A DNA stretch of 62,000 nucleotides, from positions 17,634,484 through 17,696,483 of the forward strand of contig NC_135550.1 in NCBI RefSeq assembly GCF_964340395.1, given 5' to 3'. Positions 23,479 to 36,312 of the stretch are shown here, in pieces (the first letter of the stretch is position 1; every line of letters begins with the position of its first letter). A program made the position numbers and the translations under genes. The notes below the pieces were generated by a model. That model was not told where the DNA came from, did not search any database, and saw only the letters and a program-made list of their open reading frames with translations. Source of the stretch: Glandiceps talaboti (taxonomy: Eukaryota > Hemichordata > Enteropneusta > Spengelidae).

Positions 23479-23524
<46 letters not shown>

Positions 23525-23532
23525 CAGTAGTT

Positions 23533-23566
<34 letters not shown>

Positions 23567-23575
23567 TAGTTTACT
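23431..23575. repeat. (TAG)n microsatellite
   Basis: About 140 bp of imperfect TAG/GTA repeats. It sits at the 3' end of the minus-strand LINE fragment and may be that element's tail. Confidence 0.95.
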
Positions 23576-23579
23576 TATT

Positions 23580-24014
23580 ATTCAATTTATTATACAAAAT
23601 ATAACAGTAGTACAGGGTTGAGAGAACAAAAAATACATGTACAAGTATAAACTGGCAAAAAAAACCCATCTTAAACATACAATAGATCTTCATTAATTTT
23701 ATAATATAAAATGTCTTCTCTATGAATTTTGCAAGTGGTCTTACTGATTCGGAGAAAAGGTAACTTAGTTTTTCTTCCTGTGTCATGGCGTGCAGATTAT
23801 TAAGAGTAGAGCTCAGATATTGTTCCCTGAAATAATGGTATTGAACACATTCAAAAAAAAAAAAAAATTCATCTTCTACAACATCTATATCACAAAATCT
23901 ACAAGTCCTCTCATTTACAGACTCGTACCAAGGACACCTTGTTTCTTTATGTATCATGTTTAACATAGCAATGAACTCAATTTGAAGAAAAAAAATGAAA
24001 AAATGACTGAACAA
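23580..24014 (-). pseudogene. C-terminal fragment of a non-LTR retrotransposon
   Basis: The minus-strand frame contains ERTCRFCDIDVVEDEFFFFFEC followed by YHYFREQYL. The pattern 'R-x-C-x-F-C...VEDE-x-x-x-F-x-C...Y...R' is typical of the zinc-binding C-terminal end of LINE reverse transcriptase proteins. Only the last 100 or so residues remain, with a T-rich expansion in the coding part (poly-Phe). A short AT-rich 3' region then leads into the TAG microsatellite. RT and endonuclease domains are absent, so it is 5'-truncated and inactive. Confidence 0.6.
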
Positions 24015-24419
24015 TCTAGTTGAATATGTGTGTAAATCTATATGTAAAATCTATGTGTATCCAGAATGTAAGAAGTGTAACAGTTGTATTCTGACATAAC
24101 GACTCAAACTGCTTTCATGATATGTGAAACATTGATATTCAAACAGGTGGTTGACACTGATCATGAATTCTACTACACTAATTGGGACAGCTTGTGTTTG
24201 TCAATGTTCAGGAAGCGTATGATTAATACTGCAAATCAGGTACAGCTTATAGTGCTTGAATACCAACTATAATCACGGTGACTGAAATGCTATAACTTGA
24301 GCTGCACTGAACATATTGCTATTTTGTCGATGAATCATTATACATGTTTTGTAACCAAAATATCTGGCGTAAACATTCCATACTATAATAATATATTTTG
24401 TTTGGAAATCCCAGTAAAA

Positions 24420-25000
24420 TGGTTGGGAATTAAAGTCAATCAAAATTTCATCTTATAAATCAAAGTTTTATCCTATAAATTTTGAAGGGAATCTCAGTGA
24501 AATGGTTGGGTATCAAAGTCAGGTAAATTTTGAAGGGAATCTCAGTGAAATGGTTGGGTATCAAAGTCAGGTAAATTTTGAAGGGAAACTCAGTGAAATG
24601 GTTGGGTATCAAAGTCAGGTAAATTTTGAAGGGAAACTCAGTGAAATGGTTGAGGATCAGAGAGGTAAATTTTGAAGGGAAACTCAGTGAAATGGTTGGG
24701 TATCAAAGTCAGGTAAATTTTGAAGGGAATCTCAGTGAAATGGTTGGGTATCAAAGTCAGGTAAATTTTGAAGGGAAACTCAGTGAAATGATTGGGTATC
24801 AAAGTCAGATAAATTTTGAAGGGAATCTCAGTGAAAGTTGGGAATCAAAGTCAGGTAAATTTTGAAGGGAAACTCAGTGAAATGATTGGGTATCAAAGTC
24901 AGATAAATTTTGAAGGGAATCTCAGTGAAAGTTGGGAATCAAAGTCAGGTAAATTTTGAAGGGAATCTCAGTGAAATGGTTGCTGGTTATTGAAGTTGGT
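24420..25000. repeat. 48-bp tandem array with donor-like units
   Basis: About eleven units contain GGGTATCAAAGTCAGGTAAA, TTTTGAAGGGAATCTCAGTG and AAATGGTT. The 48-bp period keeps one forward frame open (repeats of MVGYQSQVNFEGNLSE). Most units contain TCAG|GTAAAT, close to a 5' splice-site consensus. I see no flanking exon evidence, so I do not call a gene. Confidence 0.92.
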
Positions 25001-26035
25001 TCAATTTTGAAAATAAATCAGGAAACCACTGTAAGTGTTTATAACTTGTAGATAGGGAATTGTCATTAGACATTTGATAGTGTTAACCAATGATTGAATG
25101 TATTTAAACCTTCAAAACTTTATCTGGGTTCATTACACTTACAAGTTACTGACTTGCATGTAAACTGTTATCGTATTCAGTACTCTCATTTTACATTGTA
25201 AGTGTTAACAAACAGGGCTCAGACCACCTACGGTATGTATGAATCCTAAAAGCACTGGTAACCAGGTCTTCAAAGTAATGGATTGAGTCTGGCAATGACG
25301 CAAGATGATTTACTAAATTTGTTGAAATGACAGCTTTGTGAAAGATTGAAAGTTTACCCTATAAATAAAAGATAAAATGAGAATCACAGAGTGAAAAATA
25401 GTGGCCTTCCACTGCAAGCTACATAAAAGTGTTTAAGCATGGTTGATTTCTGTCTCAGATAAATGAAGTAGTGGTACAAATGTATAGTCTGCAAAGTGTG
25501 GCTCTCACGATGCATAGCTCATATATCTTTGGTGAAATATCAGGAAAACACATCACACGCTTGGAAGAACCTGAATTGACTGAATCTTTCTTTTAGTCTT
25601 TCTCTCTTTCCATGGAAACACAATCGCTGTGCAGTCTTCTGTGAAAATCTTTGCATTTTGCTGCTAGGTCTTGCAAGCGTCTGTAATTTCCTATGGCATG
25701 GTTTACAATGGTTTTGACATCATTTTCTATTGAAGTCAATGAACTGCAAAATGAAACATAAATCTAACGACATATGGGTCAGAAAGAAGGCATGGTTGAA
25801 CTCTTGCCATTCATTATTTTCACTACTACTATATCTTAAAATTGTGGTTTAGACAGTGTTTGTTCAGGGAAATTTACTGTAGATGTGCAGGCGTTGTATA
25901 AAATATGTTTCATGTTGAAGAAAAGAGCAAAAAAAAAAGAAATTGAAAAACTATGGTGATGGTGAATTTGAGGTTGAAGGAGCCTACAATAACTAAGTTA
26001 GTATTCTATTAAACACACTTGAACTGGTCATTCAA

Positions 26036-26330
26036 ATAATGGAGACAATTGTGCTTGACAACTAAAACCACACCCATAGCAACAGTGAAATGATAGTGTA
26101 TTGCAAAAATAAATAAAAACAATGACAGGTAGTTAAAATTAAACATTCTTAAAATAGACATGTAATATGCTTGTCACCAAAGACAACACCCATAGCAACA
26201 ATGAAATAATGGAGTATTGTAAAAATAGTAAGGATGGGTAGGCAAGTGAATAATAATTCCAAAAATAAACACATCCATTCCTAGCAACCATGCCCTTACC
26301 CATTGCAACATTATTAAACTGTTATTGTCT
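26036..26330. repeat. diverged copies of the CCCATAGCAAC repeat
   Basis: Three units of about 115 bp share CACACCCATAGCAACAGTGA, TATTGCAAAAATA and a late AAACATTC motif with the array at 12424-12960. They probably derive from the internal part of the dispersed TIR element family. Confidence 0.6.
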
Positions 26331-26831
26331 TATGCTGAGATCACAATAGTGAGGGGTAGTCAAGTGAGTGAGCATGTAAATTGCTACAGAACCACTGCCA
26401 CTCCATTATTATACAATAGTTTTCAGCTACCAATGATAGCATATCACCTTCTGATTCACGTTTTATTTTATATCAAAGTAGTCAGCTGTTCTTTTCAAAA
26501 CTAAAACTCATAACGGTATGAAAGAAAGAGAATCAAAATTCTGATTTATAATTACAGTCATTTATTACTCATTGATTTCATGCTGGGAGGAAAGAGGTAC
26601 ACAATACCCAGGTTGAGTCCTCCAATTTTATTAATGTTCATGTAAAGTTTTCACGATGTAATTAAATTTTAGTGCTTCCCATTAGATGAATATTATGAGG
26701 GTGTAGGTTAAATAGAGAGTCTGTCTTGATAAAGGGATGAATGACAAAATGCAGTCAATGTGTCTAGTCTAGCTTTTATCTATTTTCAACACTTACTTGT
26801 GTGAACACTATCTATTTAAAATTATCTATTT

Positions 26832-26833
<2 letters not shown>

Positions 26834-26866
<33 letters not shown>

Positions 26867-27339
26867 ACTGGGAGTTGCTCCCAGCATTTTTCTTTTTATG
26901 CAAATGAATATACACATAAACACAACCCACACTTTCTACAGAAATCCATTCAGGTTTGTGACAATCGATGTTGCACGGCCCATATCATGTTGCTGTGGAA
27001 CTGTAGAGGCTTTCCCAGTCAGTCCACAGATCCATCAACATTGTACCTGTGGGCTGTGTGTTACTCTATGAGTAATTGTCCTTGACTGTTTGAATCATTA
27101 CTCCAGGAGTCTCTTCCAGATTCCCACTTGTCTTGTGCATGACCACAGTCCCCCTATAGAGGGAGTGACACATGACTGAGTGATACACCCCCCCCCCCCC
27201 CACCCCCTTCCATTGAGTCTATAGAACATTCACTCACCCTGGGTTTAGATCGTCACAGAAAAATCCCCTGGATACAGTGGGATTCAGACCCATGACTTGG
27301 CTAATCCTGAGCTCTAACCGCTATGCTACAGGGAGCTAC
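26834..27339 (-). mobile_element. tRNA-derived SINE with poly(A) tail
   Basis: On the minus strand a tRNA-like head starts near 27339. It has an A-box-like TAGCATAGCGGTTAGAGC (27311-27328) and a B-box-like GGTCTGAATCCC (27279-27290), spaced as in pol III promoters. A body of about 410 bp follows and ends in 31 A residues (T run at 26834-26864). The head keeps no full cloverleaf, so it is not a working tRNA gene. I see no clear target-site duplication. The body includes a poly-G/C slip at 27188-27204. That head and tail belong to one element is inferred from shared orientation. Confidence 0.65.
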
Positions 27340-27380
27340 TATGATGTAACGTGTTGGACTGCAGCAGTTGAGTACATTTT

Positions 27381-27571
27381 TAGCACAACAAGGTTGAGTA
27401 GTCAAACATTGAGGTATAACCACAAATGTGCATAGCCACCATGGACATACCCATAGCAACCTTGATAATATGAAACTTACCAAGACAGAATGTCCTACCA
27501 ATCAAATGCTGAGAAATTGAAACTTCCATTGCCTATATTGCACCATTTGTACTACAGTGCCATTGGCACTA
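27381..27571. mobile_element. dispersed TIR element, short copy E
   Basis: Starts TAGCACAACAAGGTTGAG and ends CTACAGTGCCATTGGCACTA, with ACCATGGACATACCCATAGC inside. Unlike the other copies it has no microsatellite. A phrase near its right end (AGAATGTCCTACCAATCAAA) is shared with copy D. Confidence 0.6.
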
Positions 27572-28489
27572 TTTCTTAAGGTCCTACCATCATTGGAAAC
27601 TGAGGATATATACAATGTAGAATTGTGTGCTATTGCTATAACCTTATCACAAGACAATATCTTTCCAATATCTGAGTGTAATCTTCCTTTATCATTTTCC
27701 ATGTGTTTCAGTTTTTGTACTTTCTTCATGTTTGAGTTCTTGCCTAAATGTGTTATCAGAACACACACACCTGAGGCCTGTAAAACTGTGTGTGATTGAT
27801 GAAATTTTAACAGTTACCATACATGCAATTTCGATGCATGCTGCATTGCCGTTGTGCTACTTTTTGTGATAAAGGCTCTTGTAAATCATTCAATGTAAAT
27901 CTGTCAAATATTTTTTTTTTTGTCATTGACAATACTTGAAGAAAAAATGATTGTGTATGTAAATACTTTTGACAATTGGTCACTCAACTTCAAAATGTGT
28001 TTTGAATAAACCAGTTCAACATAACACAGCTAGCCTAGAATCGATGCTGTTCTTTGCAACATATACTAAAAATGGTTAAAACATCTTACAGGTGGCGTTA
28101 AAATTACTTGTTCTATCTCTGACAATATAAGTGCTTAAGATCAGAAATTGAAAATTTTGCAATGAGCAAGAACTTGACGTTTAATAGTTGAAGATATACA
28201 TGTGCAACAAATTAGGTTTTATACTGCACCTCTCCCTCCCCCTCCCCCTCCCCATCCCCCCTGTCCCTTGCAGTTAACACAGTTGTCTAAAGTTGAACAT
28301 TTTCATCAGTATACTGTATAACTGCACAGCACTTATTTGCTACTGCTGTAACAGCTGATCAAGTAATAATGCTCAGAGCCAATACAAGTCTAGAGTAAAC
28401 TTCAAATTGGCAGAAGTATACTGTGGGCAAAAGACATGACTACAATTTTTAATTGAAACCACTTCACAACATGTACACACACTTACTTT

Positions 28490-28520
28490 TTCTGTTTTTT
28501 TTTTTTTTTTTTTTTTTTTT
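28490..28520. repeat. poly-T tract
   Basis: About 25-30 T residues. It could be the poly(A) tail of a minus-strand retroposon, but I recognise no body next to it. Confidence 0.7.
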
Positions 28521-28881
28521 ACCTGACAACCTACATTTGTAGGGTATATGTTTTATTACAATTATATTAAAATATCATAGAAATAAAGTGGGTCACCCTT
28601 TGCACAAAGCTAGAATCAGCATTAACGTATATCGGTAGTTGTACATTTTGACTGATAGTAATACCATATCGACAATGCACTAAGTCTGAGACACCTTGCA
28701 AATGCTTTTGTAACTGTAACATCAAGATCCGTTATAATAGGATTATTGTTGTTATCAACAGAAGGAATTCATCCCAGGATAACATCCTGTACACTATGTG
28801 TAAATATGTGGAGTATACAGCCATGCCCTTGTGCTGTTTTAGGTCGTGGCAACCATCCATGTTATTCTACTATATATCTCT

Positions 28882-29225
28882 GCACCTAACAACTGATAAC
28901 TGAGGGGAGGGGGTGATGACTGTCAACTTGTCTCAAGTACCATGAACTAATTCCCTCCATCCAATAACTGATGACTGTCAAGTACCTTGAACTATTTCCC
29001 TTCGCCCAACAACCAATATTATAGGTAAGGGAAGGGGGTGAGGAGAATGGATGGTACATCTGTCAAGTATTTTGAACTATTTCCCTTCGCCCAACAACCC
29101 GATAACTGAGGGGAGGGGGTGATGACTGTCAACTTGTCTCAAGTACCATGAACTATTTCCGTCCATCCAACAACCCAATAACTGAGGAGAGGGGTGAGGA
29201 CTGTCAAGTACCTTGAACTATTTTT
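28882..29225. repeat. tandem repeat, about 85-95-bp unit
   Basis: About four units carry 'CAACAACC...ATAACTGAGG', GGGGTGATGACTGTCAA and GTACC(A/T)TGAACTATTTCC, with insertions and deletions between copies. Confidence 0.75.
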
Positions 29226-30254
29226 GTTAAATTTGATAAAGAGATTTTTTTGATAAATAGAGTTTTGAAATTGATATGATAGATAGATATTAGAGTTTTG
29301 AAATTGATATGATAGATATATGTATAGCTAGAAAACTAAAACAGAAAATAACTAGTGACTAAAAATGCATCCTTGTACGTGAACTCAAGTACCAGTAATT
29401 ACCAAAAATTAGTCTTTGAGAACCAGGTGATGATTGCAAAATGCTAAATTTTCTAGTGGCGGAAATATGCAGGTTTACAGCATATGAAGTTCACATCATG
29501 TCAATGACAGTTTGTCAAAATTGGTGTCAAAATGTGACAGTTACTAACTATTACTGTTACATACTTCAACATATTTTGGCCAGTCTCTACCACCTTAGAA
29601 AGGGGGGGGGGGGGGGGGGGGCAGGAAAATATAAATCTGACAAGCCTTCAGGGGGAAAAATATGAGGCCTTACTTAATAGCCAGGCATTGTTGTTTTTTA
29701 TCGAAATTACTTCTCGTAAAATACTTCAAAGCAATTAAACATTTGATGTCACAGATGTGAGATTTATTACAGCTAATACTATAACATGTACCATTATTCC
29801 ACATAAATCTATCCTATAAAATAATTACCTCTATATCTTCTATTAACACTGTAGTGTCAGAAAAATTACATTTATTAAAGTATATGATTTGTAAAAACAA
29901 ACTTGTCTTAGTGATAATATGTCACAAAAATAATTGCGTTTTTTGTGTGTGAATTCATTCTACAGATGTCAGTCATCGTGAAAAAGGGACTATTGAAATT
30001 GATATGATAGATATTATTACAGTTTTTGAAAATGATATTATTGATGTTACATGACAGTTTGAGAACTGAAAGTAATTATTCAAGCTTTGTACACAATAGC
30101 TATTAATGAGATATATATTAATTTCTATTCAATTTTATTGTATTGATTGCATTACAAAGATAAAGGCTTTTACCTAGCACTTACTTGCAATCACAGGTTG
30201 AATGTACAACATGTCTTTTGAAGTCATTTCATCAATGTTTTTTTTAACAGTGTA

Positions 30255-30805
30255 ATAAACACAAACACGGTGTAATACAATGTACATGTATCTATATGAA
30301 TGCCACAAACACAATGTAATACAATGCACATGTATCTATATGAATGCCACAAACACAATGTAATACAATGTACATGTATCTATATGAATGCCACAAACAC
30401 GGTGTAATACAATGCACATGTATCTTTATGAATGCCACAAACACGGTGTAATACGGTACAATGTACAATGTATCTATATGAATGCCACAAACACGGTGTA
30501 ATACAATGTACATGTATCTATATGAATGCCACAAACACGGTGTAATACAATGTACATGTATCTATATGAATGCCACAAACACAATGTAATACAATGTACA
30601 TGTATCTATATGAATGCCACAAACACAATGTAATACAATGTACATGTATCTATATGAATGCCTCAAACACGGTGTAATACAATGTACATGTATCTATATG
30701 AATGCCACAAACACGGTGTAATACAATGTACAATGTATCTATATGAATGCCACAAACACGGTGTAATACAATGTACATGTATCTATATGAATGCCACAAA
30801 CACCA
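30255..30805. repeat. 44-bp tandem array, 12-13 copies
   Basis: The unit is built from AATGCCACAAACACGGTGTA, ATACAATGTACATGTATC and TATATG. Two alternating variants (ACACGG and ACACAA) are interspersed, suggesting amplification of higher-order blocks. Confidence 0.95.
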
Positions 30806-32346
30806 TAGCTGCCATTGGAATGTGTTTTACAAACTGTTTTTCTTAGTGACATACTTATAATGTCAGACAAATTCAATCTGTAGCTGTATTATAACACAAT
30901 ATGGTAAAATAAATCTAATCAAACTGATTTTTGGGGTGCACGCTAAAAATCAGAGCCTGCCAATGTGATCGTGATTTCATCCTGTTACTGTACTACTTGT
31001 GGATGAAATCAACCTGTGATTAACATGCACAATGTCTAATTATTGGTATTTTAAGAAATTTCAGTGAATACATTTTTGGTTGTCTGATCAAGAAATCATA
31101 CTCCAGTTTAATACGGTTTGTCCAAATTGGTCCTAAAAAAGTTTTAAATGGTTGATGTTTCATATGCTATAGCCTGCTATTCTCACTTGTCAGTAACTGC
31201 AAGATGCACGAAGTGTGCCTTTAATAGCAGGGTGACGGAAGTCATGTATGTCACCCCCATCTCAGTTTACGTCGCCACTTCATGGTGAACAAATTATAAC
31301 CTGCAGTTTTATATCAGCTTTCAAAAAAAGCCAGGAATCTGAGCTAGATTTGTGTGTGTTGTCATATGAATGGTTATGAGACAATACATGACTTGTACAC
31401 TATACAACTGTAACGTATTGGATCAGAGAGTTTGACAATTAGCATCCACACACTTCTTATCTATGTGTTGTTCTAAATCCTCTGACCAGTCATACATTTG
31501 TACACATTTATGAAATGAGCACAGTAGTTGCAGTTTCTCAAGGCACTGAATATCATGATAAGAGAGGTGCCATTACAGTTTGAGTCATTTGTTAATTTAC
31601 CACATACATGTACATGTAGTGAGAACAGTTTCCAAGATAGATTAACAGATCAAACGCGCATCACCATGGGATACTGTAAAGAAAAACAAACTCTCTTCTT
31701 GGGAGATGCCGAATATAAACTATACACAGTTGATATAAGATGAAAAGCCAGGCACCCCCTACAGTAAAAGCAAATCACATGGAAAGGTAAATTCAAAGTC
31801 CAGCCCCCCAACAGTATTAACCAAATCGCAAAGTGTAATTTACTTGAGTCAGCGACACTGATGTTATCCACAGGTACAAACTATACACAGATGATTAATG
31901 ATAGCCTACAGAGTAAAATGAAAAGATGGACTATTGAGAAAATGAACGTCACGCAGATTGTAGAAATTTGCACACTCGGCTGTGTGAATGAGATTGATGA
32001 AAAGGTCAGTGCAATCATAACACAATAATGTTCATCGTGTAACATTCATATACCTCCCACTAGACAGAAATGAGACTCAATTCAAAGTTATACTTGTACA
32101 CCAAATTTCTCAACCAGGAGTGAATGATTATCCAAAGTTCATAAATATAAATATGATCATTAACATTGATATGTAGCTCTAAACTGAGACTGTTGGGGTG
32201 GCTGGTGACTTCAAAAGTTTTGTACCTAAAGGCTTTTTCAATTTAGAGACATTACGACCTTCAAATTAAATTATCACATGTATTCATAGGATTTTCACTG
32301 AAAGGATCGCTACTGGTGTTCCGATTTGACAAGGGTAGTTTTGCAT

Positions 32347-32446
32347 GTCTCATTTGAGATAGTCTAGTTCCTGACGACCGTGTTCCAATTTTACACTAAG
32401 TTATCTTCATTCGGTTGTCAGGAACTAGACTACATTTGAGACAGAC
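32347..32446. mobile_element. short inverted-repeat element / hairpin
   Basis: The left arm (32347-32380), containing TAGTCTAGTTCCTGACGACC, pairs with the right arm (32412-32446) over about 34 bp with a few mismatches, leaving a loop of about 31 bp. The same arm start, TAGTCTAGTTCC, opens the element at 58443. Confidence 0.6.
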
Positions 32447-34166
32447 TACGTTTTAAATACAATATCCCGGTATTGATAGAGTAATAATCAGAATGACACG
32501 AAATCTATATTAAACAGTAGAGAATTGTACTCAGATAAGAATTTAACTAACTGTAGGTTATAGCTATTTGAAAAGCTGTGAGATGTCCAGATAGCGTAAG
32601 GTTTCCTGAGGTGAAGGCAAAAATAGAACAACAAACCTTGTGTGATTGAGATCTCCAGATGCCACAGTTATGTTAGAACATAAAAATAGATTTGACCGAA
32701 AACTTTGATTAGGATGTAGGACTAACAAAGCTGTTTAGTATGCTGAGCCATAGTAAAAGATGGGAGATTGTAAATTATAATTAATAGTGACTTTGACAAA
32801 AGATTTACCTACAACATCGGCAATTGAGGTTTTGGTGTACAAAAGTGGGCATACACAAACTTAGACTGTAAGATAGATACATGTACACATACATGTCATG
32901 TTGTTCAGCCCCATCAAGCTGGCTCAAATGTCTGTATCGTACGGACTAACACAAACTAAAACTATTGCTGCAGACATGGTGATATAAGCCATTTGTTTAC
33001 ATGTAATTGGTTTACTTATACCCACTGTAGGGTGCTTGCTGTTTCTGATAACTTTCAAGATTGTGGATCTAGGGTACCTCACACCCAACTCTGTCAAGGG
33101 CACGTCCATCCAAAGATACTAAAGCTAGGAATGAGCAAAATCAATTGTGATACTGTACAGACAATCTTACATTAGCAAGGTCCAATAAACATATTAATTC
33201 CATCAGAATAGGTTTGGACCCTAGAGCAGTTGGTACCATTCATGAACAATTATATAACAATTATCTAACAAGATGAGCAATTAGTGAATATTCAGCTAGT
33301 GTAAGAGCTAGAGTACACATATCAATACATTGTGCAAGTAACCAACATAAACACTCAGATACAGTCTAGCATTGTGTGTGCAGTATGGTGTAGTGATAGA
33401 TTAATTGTGTCATGATTACCATATGGTTTATGATATCTACCATGTACACTTTACAACGATAAAGCTGTATAATATAGTAGTAGTAGAGTTCACAATGTAT
33501 TTGTATGGTACGCCTAAATATCATGATAAGAAAATTGCCTTTAAGTTATTTAAAAAAATTCAGCATAGATTCTATATCAACTGATGAGAGATATTTAAAA
33601 TACAGAGAACAAAAAGAGTTAGATCCAAGTTAAAAGTATTTCACTGCATTTGTAAGGTAGTATAGTCCCATCATCAGTTTGCACTATTAGGGAAATCTTT
33701 TGGGTAATACCCAATTACGTTGAAGATCACCAAGTACAGAATTTTGAGATACCCTAAAATGTAGGTAGGAGGACTGGGTCCAATAGTTACAGAAGCACAT
33801 CAAAGCTGAGTTCATACTTTTCTTGGGGGTATGTTTTGCTGCATATTTCAAGATATCTGTAATATTCTGCTTAGTAAATCATCATGTAGTATTGATTGAA
33901 TTCAAACCTCAGGTAAAATAGCTATTTTTTGGCCTGTTTGTCAAGCATTTTGTGTACGCCTTCTGTACTATTTATGTATTTAGTGACTTACTGTTTGTTA
34001 AATCTGAGATGGCAAGCTTTTCAAAAGCTATAATTTTATTAAAGTTATTAGTATTTATTAATAACTGATTTGATGACAATTAAATTGCTAAGGAAACTCC
34101 TCATGTAGCACCAACTGTGCTATTAAAATTATACAATTTCAGAAGATGCCATTGAGGTCATAGCAT

Positions 34167-34823
34167 GTAGACTTCAAGAGCTATCGCTAACTACACTAGC
34201 TATGCCATAGTACCCAAGCCTTGATATTTTTAAGAAGCGCATCAAGACATCTGTTTAGCAGAGCCTACTGATATCTCTATATACCCACACTTCTGTAAAG
34301 CGCCATTGAACATTGCTACGTAGTGGAGTTTGGCGCTATATAAATCTCTTTGATTGATTGATTGATTGATACACCCCCATACCAGTATTCAACACTAGAT
34401 GGCGCTGTATTTTCCACTTCCGGTTTGCATTGTACAATGGGCAATTCCAATCTCATCCTAACAGACCTTTGAATTTTTTTGAATTTTCACTTGTCTTCAA
34501 GTCTACTCTGACTCCTATTTCCAGCTGGTCTTGAATGGCATTCTGCCATAGACTGTGATTGGTTGAATACATAATCAGACATATTTAAATTGCACAATCA
34601 GCATATATGTAAATGTGACCTGTCAACCCATGCACATCAAATGCTATTCAAATTTATGCTAAATTTGATGTTTTGCACACGTTATTGGTATGACGAGGAG
34701 TGGTTTGATACCAACTTGAAATAGGAATCATAGTAGACTTGAAGATGAATGAAAATTCAAAAAATGTAAATGTCAGTTAGGATAGCAGAATAATGTAGTA
34801 GCGATAGTTCTTGAAGTCTGCAG
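34167..34823. mobile_element. fold-back element split by a LINE tail
   Basis: The right arm (34707-34823) is the inverted complement of two separated left blocks: 34167-34195 (GTAGACTTCAAGAGCTATCG) and 34453-34530 (TTGAATTTTCACTTGTCTTC, then AAGTCTACTCTGACTCCTAT). The left arm is interrupted by about 250 bp that includes a LINE 3' end. Together the arms span about 110 bp. This indicates an older long-TIR element with a later insertion in one arm. Confidence 0.65.
34200..34370 (+). pseudogene. 3' end of an L2/CR1-like LINE (or SINE sharing its tail)
   Basis: Contains a remnant frame LDIFKKRIKTSV (34220-34255), which resembles the extreme C-terminus of LINE proteins. It is followed by GTAAAGCGCCATTGAACATT, TTTGGCGCTATATAAATC and a (TTGA)n tail at 34349-34370. 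The 'AAAGCGC...GGCGCTATATAAAT' tail plus a short simple repeat is characteristic of LINE2-type 3' ends. Confidence 0.65.
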
Positions 34824-35488
34824 GCAGGCTAGCGAAATCATGTATCATAAATTAACAGGTACTAGAAACCAAGAAATCAAGTTTTTATCAAGTGAAAAAA
34901 ATGTAATTACTCAGTATATGCCAATGTAAACAATTATGAGAAGAAAGAAGCGACAGGAAATTCCTACAGGTGTATAGACAACTAGAACAGATTTAGAATG
35001 GTATCTGTTCAGTCGTCTGCCTTGGTTGATGTTGTCATGGTAACTGTAAACAAGGTGAAAGTCATATGATCTGCTCGCAGATAAGATATTTTAGGAATAA
35101 AATGTATTTTTGGTTGGCCGAGAATCTATGTACATGTACATGTAGATGGGGATTTTAAATTTTGGTTTTTCCATCACCACAATTTAAAATGCATATAGGG
35201 GAAAATTTGCAGCCTCAGTAGTCATATTTTCTGATATTTTGAGAAATGGTAAGATTTATTAAAACAAGCATTTATTATCATGTCATCTACAGTATGGTTA
35301 CACCTTCAGTGTCAGTTTCTGTCAAATTCAATGCTGTTTTTACAAGACTTAATAAAAAACTAAGAAAGAGAATACCACTGCAGCTATTGCAGTTTCAATT
35401 TCAACTATCGTTTGGTTTACAGACAGCTGTTACCCTCCAAACACCCTTCCCCTTCTCCCACACACACCACCACCACCTCCACCACCAA

Positions 35489-35517
35489 TAACAACAACAA
35501 CAACAACAACAACAACA
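35489..35517. repeat. (CAA)n microsatellite
   Basis: About ten CAA units. Nothing else distinctive lies between 34824 and 36230. Confidence 0.9.
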
Positions 35518-36233
35518 TATTATCTTCCCCGAATATCAAGGTTTGGTACATGGTAGATTATTACCAATAAATCTCTACAACAACCAAACAAACTCCACCA
35601 TAATCATCCTTGGCCTCAAACATGTACACTATTCTTGATATTATATTGTGTTATTAAACTCTTTAAATTTCCCCAACCTGAAGTATGTAAGGGTCTTGAA
35701 ATTGACATAGTACACGTAAAAGTGCTCAACGCTCACTTTGTCAAGAATGGCCAAGTAAGCATCAAACTTCATGTGGAAGTGCTCAGCACTCACTTTTCAC
35801 ACTCACTCCTTCCACACATATACCCTCAGCCTACCCTTCTCAACCTTGTAATGGCTGTTAGTTGTAGGCCTTTTACACACAGATAATATAATCCATTAAT
35901 CTTTTAGCTATGATGTATGATACAGCATATGAATAATACACAATGTTGTGAAATATTGTGGCAACGTTAAAACTTAGTTTGAGTGTACAGTTGGCAGTGT
36001 GAGTAAGATGAGCTAGCAGTCAATTAATGGCTCCATTGAACAGTAGTCACAGTTGTCAGATTATGTTTCCCATGATAACCCTTCAATATAGTCAGTAACT
36101 AGGTATTCAAAAATCTATCTCCCATTTCTAGATTGTTTAGGATATAAAACACAGCTGTGGATATCTACTAATCTTTATTGTAAAAAGTTATTCACTATGT
36201 TTAAAATACCTACATCCACATCTAGGATTGCGA

Positions 36234-36257
36234 TGTGTGTATGTATGTATGTATGTA

Positions 36258-36311
<54 letters not shown>
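36234..36311. repeat. (GTAT)n(GT)n microsatellite
   Basis: GTAT units pass into a GT tract of about 25 repeats. Confidence 0.95.

Positions 36312-36312
<1 letters not shown>

Noticed and set aside
23571-23621. Poly-Val and poly-Ser forward frames near 23329-23621
   Set aside because: Translations of the TAG microsatellite.
24626-24865. 79-codon frame of repeated MVGYQSQVNFEGNLSE
   Set aside because: The 48-bp array keeps one frame open by period alone. Several units break the frame, and no exon signals flank it.
27279-27339. Possible tRNA gene on the minus strand
   Set aside because: A and B boxes are recognisable, but the acceptor and anticodon stems do not pair convincingly and a poly(A)-tailed body follows. 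A SINE head explains it better.
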